From Aureococcus anophagefferens (Eukaryota > Sar > Pelagophyceae > Pelagomonadales > Pelagomonadaceae), in the NCBI RefSeq assembly GCF_000186865.1, contig NW_008705583.1:326101-390100 (forward strand): 64,000 bases of DNA, read 5' to 3'. The notes under the pieces were generated by a model. It did not search any database. It worked only from the letters and a program-made list of their open reading frames with translations, and was not told the DNA's origin. Made by a program: the position numbers and the translations under genes. Shown here piece after piece: positions 59,455-64,000 of this stretch. Each line of letters begins with the position of its first letter. Positions within the stretch are counted from its first letter, which is position 1.

Positions 59455-60879
59455 TTATAAACCGCGGCGTCCCGCCCGGCCCTGGACCGGTCCGCGTCGG
59501 CGCGCGCGCTGCCGGCAGCGCTGCAGTGCGCGTTGCGCGAGCCTCGCGAGGCGCGCGGCGTGGGCGCGCGCGGCGTCGCCCGCGAGCCTCGCGAGGCGCA
59601 TCGCGCGGGCGCGCGCGGCTTCGCCAAAGGCCCGGAGCGCGGGCGCCGCCGCCCGGAGCCGCGCGCGCGCGAGCGCGCGGACCCCGGCGAACGCGGGGCC
59701 CGTCGCCGCGTGGGCGAGGCCCAGCGTCGCGCCGGCGACGGCCGTCTCGCGCAGGACGACGCGGAGCGCGCCCCCGGCCGGCCGCGCGGGCGGCGCCGCC
59801 GCCGCGGCCGCCTCCGCCGGGGACGGCGGCGGCGGCGCGACGGGCGCCGGCCGCGGCCGCGGCGCGAGGGCCGAGCGCCCGCTCGCCGCCAGGCACGCGC
59901 CCAGGAGCAGGGCCATGGCGACGTGGTGCGACGCCGCGGCGTCGCCCTTCCGCGGCCGCTCGGCCTCGGCGACGACGGCGACGACGGGCGACGGCGGCCG
60001 CGGCGGCGCGAGGGCCGGGAGCCTGGGCGCGTCGCGCCGCGCCGACGGCTTGGGCGCGCGCGGGTCGTAGGGATCCGCGAGCTTCCGCGGCGGCGGCGAC
60101 GGCGGCGCGGCGTCCGAGCCGCCGCTCGCCTCGCCGCTCGCGTCGTCGGCGACGTCGTAGGACGCGCGCCGCACGACGACGTCGCCGGCGCCGTCGTCGG
60201 ACTTGGCCGACGGCGACCGGGGCACGACGGCGTGGTCGGGCGGGCTCGCGGAGTCGCGGTATTCGTAGAGGTCCGGCTCGTCGTCGCTCAGCGACTGGCC
60301 GAAGGCGGGCGGCGGCTCGGCGGCGTCCTCCCGCGTGAGGATGATCTCCTTCCGCGCGATGGGCGTCGGCGCGTTGTCGAGGTACTGCTCGAAGGTCGTC
60401 GACAGGTGCTTCGGCGGCGGCGGCGGCTCGCGCTTCTGCGGCGACGGGCTCCGGTTCGAGAACGACTCGTAGCTCGCCCAGAGCGACCGCTCGGCCCGCT
60501 CCCGGCTCTGCGACCGCGGCGGGCTCGCCGCCCGCGGCGCCGGCGCGCGCGCCCGCTCGAGGCTCGACACGCTCTTCGACCGCGGCGACCGCGGCGGCCG
60601 CGGCGCCGCGGCCGCCGGCGCGGGCGCGGGCCGGGACGCCGGGGGCACCAGGCCGCTCTGGCGGCTCAGCTCGTCGATGCGCCGCAGCCGTTGCCGCCGC
60701 TCTTCCTCGGCGCGCAGCGCCTCGAGCTGCGACTTGGCGCTCGAGGTCTCGCCGAGGCGCGCCTCGCTCGCCGCGCGCCGCTGCTCCGACCGGCCCTTGC
60801 GCGCCTCGGCGAGCTGCTTCCGGTCCGCCTCGAGGCTCGCCATCCGCTCCCGCAACATGGCTTGGTTCCTCGCGACCAT
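59455..60879 (-). CDS. Coiled-coil, Pro/Ser-rich protein, unknown
   Basis: A 474-residue protein from ATG 60879. The first 70 residues are charged coiled coil (NQAMLRERMASLEADRKQLA, QLEALRAEEERRQRLRRIDE). A long disordered Pro/Ser/Ala region follows with short conserved-looking patches (SLWASYESFSNRSPSPQKRE, HLSTTFEQYLDNAPTPIARK, RRASYDVADDASGEASGG). A weak hydrophobic segment (VAMALLLGACLAASG) near 325 may be a membrane anchor. The C-terminal 120 residues are Ala/Arg-rich helix with repeated ARLARLA-like units. No family recognised; the C-terminal third is so biased that its reality as folded protein is uncertain. Confidence 0.6.
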   Translation of the reverse strand: MVARNQAMLRERMASLEADRKQLAEARKGRSEQRRAASEARLGETSSAKSQLEALRAEEERRQRLRRIDELSRQSGLVPPASRPAPAPAAAAPRPPRSPRSKSVSSLERARAPAPRAASPPRSQSRERAERSLWASYESFSNRSPSPQKREPPPPPKHLSTTFEQYLDNAPTPIARKEIILTREDAAEPPPAFGQSLSDDEPDLYEYRDSASPPDHAVVPRSPSAKSDDGAGDVVVRRASYDVADDASGEASGGSDAAPPSPPPRKLADPYDPRAPKPSARRDAPRLPALAPPRPPSPVVAVVAEAERPRKGDAAASHHVAMALLLGACLAASGRSALAPRPRPAPVAPPPPSPAEAAAAAAPPARPAGGALRVVLRETAVAGATLGLAHAATGPAFAGVRALARARLRAAAPALRAFGEAARARAMRLARLAGDAARAHAARLARLAQRALQRCRQRARRRGPVQGRAGRRGL

Positions 60880-61028
60880 GGTTCTCAGGGCAGCATGCTG
60901 CCCTCGATCTTCAAGCTTTCATTCTGTTTTCGGGGCAGCCCATTGCGCGGAATGATGGGCAAGCCAGGCCAGCAAACCCCAAACACAAAGCAACCAGTAA
61001 GCGGCGACGCACCACCCAGCAACGTAAC

Positions 61029-61859
61029 ATGTCGACGACGAAGCAGTCCCTGTCCGCGGCGGCCGGCGCGAAGCTGGCGGCCTACACGAAGCCGCAGAAG
61101 AAGCACCTCGCCTTCGGCTTGGCCATGGGCGTCCTCGGCGTCTTCGCCATGGGCGCGCTCGGCTCGCCGGACTGGACGAGCTGGGAGCTCAAAGCCGGGG
61201 GTTTTGAGATCGAGTGGTCCGCGGGCCTGTGGGAGTACGCGCAGGAGGGCGACGTCCAGGACGACGGCGGCAAGGTCGAGGCGAAGGTCGACGGCCGCAA
61301 GTTCCGCAACTTCAAGGCCTACGAGCTGAACCGCTTCACGACGTTCTTCGCCTTCCTGAGCCTGGCGGCCATGGCCGTCTACCAGATCGCCGCGGGCTGC
61401 CTCGGATTGGAGAAGTACGCGGCGCCCGTCGGCTACGCGAGCGCCGCTCTGCTCTTCGTCCTCGGCTTCCTGCTGATCGTCGGCGCGGGCTACTTCGGCA
61501 CGCGCATGGAGGAGAACCCCTACGTCGACGACCCCGACGAGGTCGCCCACTGCGACCACGGCTGCGGTTTGGCCGCGCTGACGGGCGTGCTCGCCTTCCT
61601 CCTCGGCTTCGCCTTGCTGTACGCGACGCTCGCGACCGACGAGCGCGCGGAGAAGATCCACGACTCCGCCGTCGTCCAGGACATGGAGGCGGGCATCAAA
61701 AAGCTCAAGGCCGGCGTCGGCAAAAAGATGACCAAGCTCCGCGGCTCGTCCAAGGCGCCCGCGCCCGACGGGCCGCCAGCGGCCTACGCGACGGCCGCGG
61801 CGACCGAGGCCGAGGCCGCGGAGGCGCCGGCCGCGGAGACACCCCCCGCCGAGCCCTAG
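61029..61859 (+). CDS. Four-span membrane protein, unknown
   Basis: A 276-residue protein from ATG 61029. Four hydrophobic segments: FGLAMGVLGVFAMGALG (28-45), FFAFLSLAAMAVYQIAAG (about 104-122), YASAALLFVLGFLLIVGAGY and ALTGVLAFLLGFALLYATLA. The first extracellular loop is long (DWTSWELKAGGFEIEWSAGL followed by an acidic stretch), a layout like claudin/PMP22-type tetraspan proteins, including an aromatic-rich W-x2-W element. A short acidic loop with DPDEVAHCDHGCG lies between helices 3 and 4. The C-terminal tail of 70 residues is Lys- then Ala/Glu-rich. No family can be fixed from sequence alone. Confidence 0.68.
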   Translation: MSTTKQSLSAAAGAKLAAYTKPQKKHLAFGLAMGVLGVFAMGALGSPDWTSWELKAGGFEIEWSAGLWEYAQEGDVQDDGGKVEAKVDGRKFRNFKAYELNRFTTFFAFLSLAAMAVYQIAAGCLGLEKYAAPVGYASAALLFVLGFLLIVGAGYFGTRMEENPYVDDPDEVAHCDHGCGLAALTGVLAFLLGFALLYATLATDERAEKIHDSAVVQDMEAGIKKLKAGVGKKMTKLRGSSKAPAPDGPPAAYATAAATEAEAAEAPAAETPPAEP

Positions 61860-62004
61860 AAACGTGTGCTGTTCCGAACCCTCTCCCGCGCGTGCGTCTA
61901 AGAGGCCTGTTTTCGCTTATGAAGTGCGCTGGCCGCGACGTGATTGAAGTTCACGTTGAACCAGCTAAACCAGCGATTCACCAGTGGCACCCCTCAACAC
62001 GAGC

Positions 62005-62739
62005 ATGCCTCGACGCGGCAAGCCAGCACGGCAGGAGACGCACGCGCCGCCGCCGGACGGCGAGGAGGAGCTCTACGCTTCTCAGCAGTACTGGCGGCAG
62101 CGCTACGCCACTTGCGCGCCGGAGACGGACACCTTCGAGTGGTTCTTGGATTGGGAGAGCCTCGCGCCGCTCCTCGACGGCTGCCTCAAAAAGAAGCACG
62201 ACGTCCTGGACGTGGGCTGCGGCGCGTCGACGCTGCTCATGGACATGCGCGCCGCGGGCTACGGCGGCCGCCTCGTCGGCGTCGACTACGTCAAAGAGGC
62301 GCTCGACGTCGTCCGCGCGGCCGCGGCGGCCGCGCGCGTCGACCTCGTCGTGGGCGACTGCCGGGACCTGGACTTTTGCGACGGCGATTTCGACGCCGTC
62401 GTCGACAAGGGCACGGTCGACGCCATGATCTCCGGCGGGCCGGACGCCGTCGTCGCGGCCTGCGCGGAATGCGCGCGCGTGCTGCGGCACGGCGGCCGCT
62501 TCGTCGTCTGCAGCCACCACAGAGCCGATGCCGACGGCGACCTCGACGACGACGCCTGGCTCGGCGCCGTCGTCGGCGGCCTCGCGTCGCGCGACGAGGC
62601 CGACGCGGCCGCGTGGCGCCTCGACGTCCACGCGCTCGCGGGCGCGGCCGAGGGCGACGCGCCCTGCGTCTACGTCTTCACGAAGTGCCGCAGCCACCGC
62701 GGCGCCGGCCTCGAGGTCGAGTTCCACGAGCACGGGTAG
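62005..62739 (+). CDS. EEF1AKMT4/METTL13-type methyltransferase
   Basis: A 244-residue protein from ATG 62005 (MPRRGKPARQETHAPPPDGE). It shows the family opening YASQQYWRQRYA followed by FEWFLDWESLAPLL, then SAM motif I VLDVGCGASTLLMDMRAAGY, motif II VGVDYVKEALDVVR, VGDCRDLDFCDGDFDAVVDK with the family-specific D-K-G-T-V-D-A (GTVDAMISGG), and RVLRHGGRFVVCS. This pattern is that of the METTL13 N-terminal/ECE2-like lysine methyltransferases (EEF1AKMT4), which modify elongation factor 1A. Cytosolic, no presequence. Length is standard for the single-domain form (about 255 residues). The specific target in this alga is inferred. Confidence 0.82.
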   Translation: MPRRGKPARQETHAPPPDGEEELYASQQYWRQRYATCAPETDTFEWFLDWESLAPLLDGCLKKKHDVLDVGCGASTLLMDMRAAGYGGRLVGVDYVKEALDVVRAAAAAARVDLVVGDCRDLDFCDGDFDAVVDKGTVDAMISGGPDAVVAACAECARVLRHGGRFVVCSHHRADADGDLDDDAWLGAVVGGLASRDEADAAAWRLDVHALAGAAEGDAPCVYVFTKCRSHRGAGLEVEFHEHG

Positions 62740-62870
62740 GCCTTGTGTTTTTCTTACCTGGTCCGGGGGGGCAACATCGCAAGTTGAATGGCTGCGAGCA
62801 GTCCGATTGCGCGCAATTGCGCATCGATTGCCGCAAACCACGACGGCTGCTACCGATGCGCTGTAGCTAG

Positions 62871-62944
62871 CAATTGCACCGCTGCGCAGCGCCTTGCTGC
62901 GGCAATCCAATTGCACCGCTGCGCAGCGCCTTGCTGCGGCAATC
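62871..62944. repeat. 37-bp perfect tandem duplication ending at a start codon
   Basis: CAATTGCACCGCTGCGCAGC... occurs at 62871-62907 and 62908-62944; the second copy is followed immediately by the ATG (62945) of the tocopherol-cyclase-like gene. A degenerate third trace (GCAATTGCGCATCGATTGCC) lies just upstream near 62815. Confidence 0.9.
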
Positions 62945-64000
62945 ATGCTCGCGATCGCAGCGCTCATCGTCACCATCGCGAATGCGGCGACGACGCGGCG
63001 GCCGCTGCCCTTCGAGGCGCGGTCGCCGCCGCGCCGGGGCCCCTTCTTCAACGGCTGGTGCCTGCGCGCCATGGACGAGACGGGCTGCTCGGCGACGGCC
63101 ATCGTCGGCTGCTTCTCGCGCGGCGCCCGCGCGGAGCACCTCGTCGCCGTCGCCGCGCGCGCGCGGACGCCGGACGGGGGCTTCGAGACGGCATGCGCGC
63201 AGCGCGTCTACGGCGGCGACGAGTGCCGCCTCGACGGCGCGCCGCGCGGCGCGGGCCCGAGCCTGCGCTTCGAGGCGCCCTGCGGCGTGCTCGCGGCCGA
63301 CGGCGGCGACCTGCGCGCGACGTTCGCGCTGCCCGGCGGCGACGGCCGCGACGTCGCCGTCGACCTCGCGGCCGCGGCGTCGTCGCCCTGGGCCGCGGGC
63401 GGCGGGCCCGAGGGCTGGCTCGGCCGGCGGCTGACGGGCTGGGCCCTGCCCTGCCGCTACGCCGTGCGCTGCGTCGACTCGCCCGCGGTCGCCGCCGCGA
63501 CCGCGGGGTCGTCGCGGTGGGCGAGCTCGTCGGCGCTCCTGCACGCGGAGGCGAACCACGGGCGCTCGTTTCCGAAGCAGTGGGTCTGGTGCCAGGGCGC
63601 GGCCCGCGGCCGCAGCGTGCTCGCCGTCGGCGGCACGTTCCGGGTCGGGCCGCTGCCTTTGGCGGACACGTGGCTCGTCCGCTACGCGTCGCCCGCGGTC
63701 GGCGAGTGGGCCTTCCGCACGACGGATCTGCGGACGACGGCGACGTCGGACCTCGCGCCGCCCGCCGCCGGCCCGGCGACGGCGCGACTGACGCTCGAGC
63801 GGCGCACGCGAGGCGAGCGGCGGATTCTGGACCTCGTCGCGTCCGCGGACGAGTTCCTCCCGGACGCGCTCTTCGTGCCGACGCCCGGCGGCTTCTCCGA
63901 CGACCCGGGCACGCGCGAGGCCCTCGCCGCGACGGTCGCCGTGACCGCGTCGGTCGTCGACGGCGGTCGCCGGCGCGTCGTCGACGAGGCGACCATCGAG
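62945..64000 (+). CDS. Tocopherol-cyclase-like protein, 3' partial
   Basis: The frame opens at ATG 62945 and is still open at the right edge after 352 codons. The N-terminus (MLAIAALIVTIANAATTRRP) is a signal peptide. RGPFFNGWCLRAMDETGCSA matches the G-P-F-F-x-G-W-Y/C opening of the tocopherol cyclase family, and SALLHAEANHGRSFPKQWVW followed by CQG matches its second block (A-E-K-N-W-G-x2-F-P-K-x-W-F-W-x-Q). GWLGRRLTGWALPCRYAVRC lies between. The plant enzyme (VTE1) forms the chromanol ring of tocopherols on plastoglobules. There is no clear A-x-F junction, so plastid targeting is uncertain; many family members have unknown roles. A plastid ABC1K and a UbiA prenyltransferase occur elsewhere in the window. 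Confidence 0.75.
   Translation, partial: MLAIAALIVTIANAATTRRPLPFEARSPPRRGPFFNGWCLRAMDETGCSATAIVGCFSRGARAEHLVAVAARARTPDGGFETACAQRVYGGDECRLDGAPRGAGPSLRFEAPCGVLAADGGDLRATFALPGGDGRDVAVDLAAAASSPWAAGGGPEGWLGRRLTGWALPCRYAVRCVDSPAVAAATAGSSRWASSSALLHAEANHGRSFPKQWVWCQGAARGRSVLAVGGTFRVGPLPLADTWLVRYASPAVGEWAFRTTDLRTTATSDLAPPAAGPATARLTLERRTRGERRILDLVASADEFLPDALFVPTPGGFSDDPGTREALAATVAVTASVVDGGRRRVVDEATIE

Noticed and set aside
61930..61990. Introner-like words (GATTGAAGTTCACGTTGAACC and ACCAGTGG)
   Set aside because: No CTGTG/CACAG terminal repeats and no 8-bp duplication flank them; the stretch looks like an ordinary leader.
1..64000. Integrated giant-virus or bacterial segments
   Set aside because: Apart from the mildly atypical frame at 28357-29082, base composition and codon use are uniform, eukaryotic introns are present, and no viral hallmark gene is seen.

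Overview
The window is nuclear DNA from a very GC-rich, gene-dense eukaryotic alga, most likely a pelagophyte stramenopile such as Aureococcus anophagefferens. That assignment is inference. It rests on four things: almost every third codon position is G or C; genes lie 50-400 bp apart; at least four proteins carry a signal peptide followed by an A-x-F type junction (ANAF, CAAF, DAF, HAF), the signature of plastid import in red-lineage algae; and one gene is interrupted by three related transposon-like introns (introner elements) of the kind known from this group. I recognise no tRNA, rRNA, CRISPR array or intact transposase. A 381-bp run of N at 33798-34178 marks a draft assembly.

Layout. 1-9.6 kb: zinc-finger fragment, RWDD1-like protein, plastid-targeted glycosyltransferase, Myb factor, plastid S1-domain protein, ankyrin protein, ABA4-like carotenoid protein, UbiA prenyltransferase and a frame-disturbed plastid-type gene. 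9.9-15 kb: one GCN2-type eIF2-alpha kinase split by three introner elements and two ordinary introns. 15-22.5 kb: a secreted protein, a large acidic coiled-coil protein with two apparent single-base frameshifts, a 75-residue four-exon gene, a coiled-coil protein and a sphingomyelin-synthase-like membrane protein. 22.6-32.2 kb: MYND protein, NOP2 rRNA methyltransferase, MAPEG-like protein, hypothetical genes, a secreted SRCR plus phytanoyl-CoA-dioxygenase-like protein, a gene-poor 1-kb stretch, and a TMEM242-like protein. 32.5-43.5 kb: a CXXC-MBD-SET chromatin protein broken by the gap, a coiled-coil protein, DPH4, a TylF-type methyltransferase, an exostosin-like enzyme, an AIF-like oxidoreductase and a Cys-rich secreted protein. 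43.6-64 kb: ABC1-family plastid kinase, HCF101-like Mrp ATPase, syntaxin, ERGIC/Erv46 cargo receptor, an 838-bp inverted-repeat element, thylakoid lumen protein, RPA70N-like protein, pirin, methyltransferases, sulfotransferase, hypothetical proteins, and a tocopherol-cyclase-like gene running off the right edge.

The genes form no pathway cluster; this is ordinary housekeeping euchromatin. Loose themes are plastid function (S1, ABA4-like, ABC1K, lumen protein, possibly UbiA and tocopherol cyclase), the secretory system (syntaxin, Erv46, exostosin, sulfotransferase) and translation control (GCN2, NOP2, DPH4, RWDD1). Genes mostly alternate in strand, giving many short head-to-head promoters.

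Two structural signals stand out. First, the three GCN2 introners each have an 8-bp target-site duplication that begins with GC in gene sense. That GC would act as the 5' splice site, while symmetric terminal repeats (CTGTG...CACAG) supply the 3' AG in either orientation. Second, short tandem duplications (20-102 bp) sit repeatedly on gene boundaries. Three of them copy the 3' end, including the stop codon, of a minus-strand gene.
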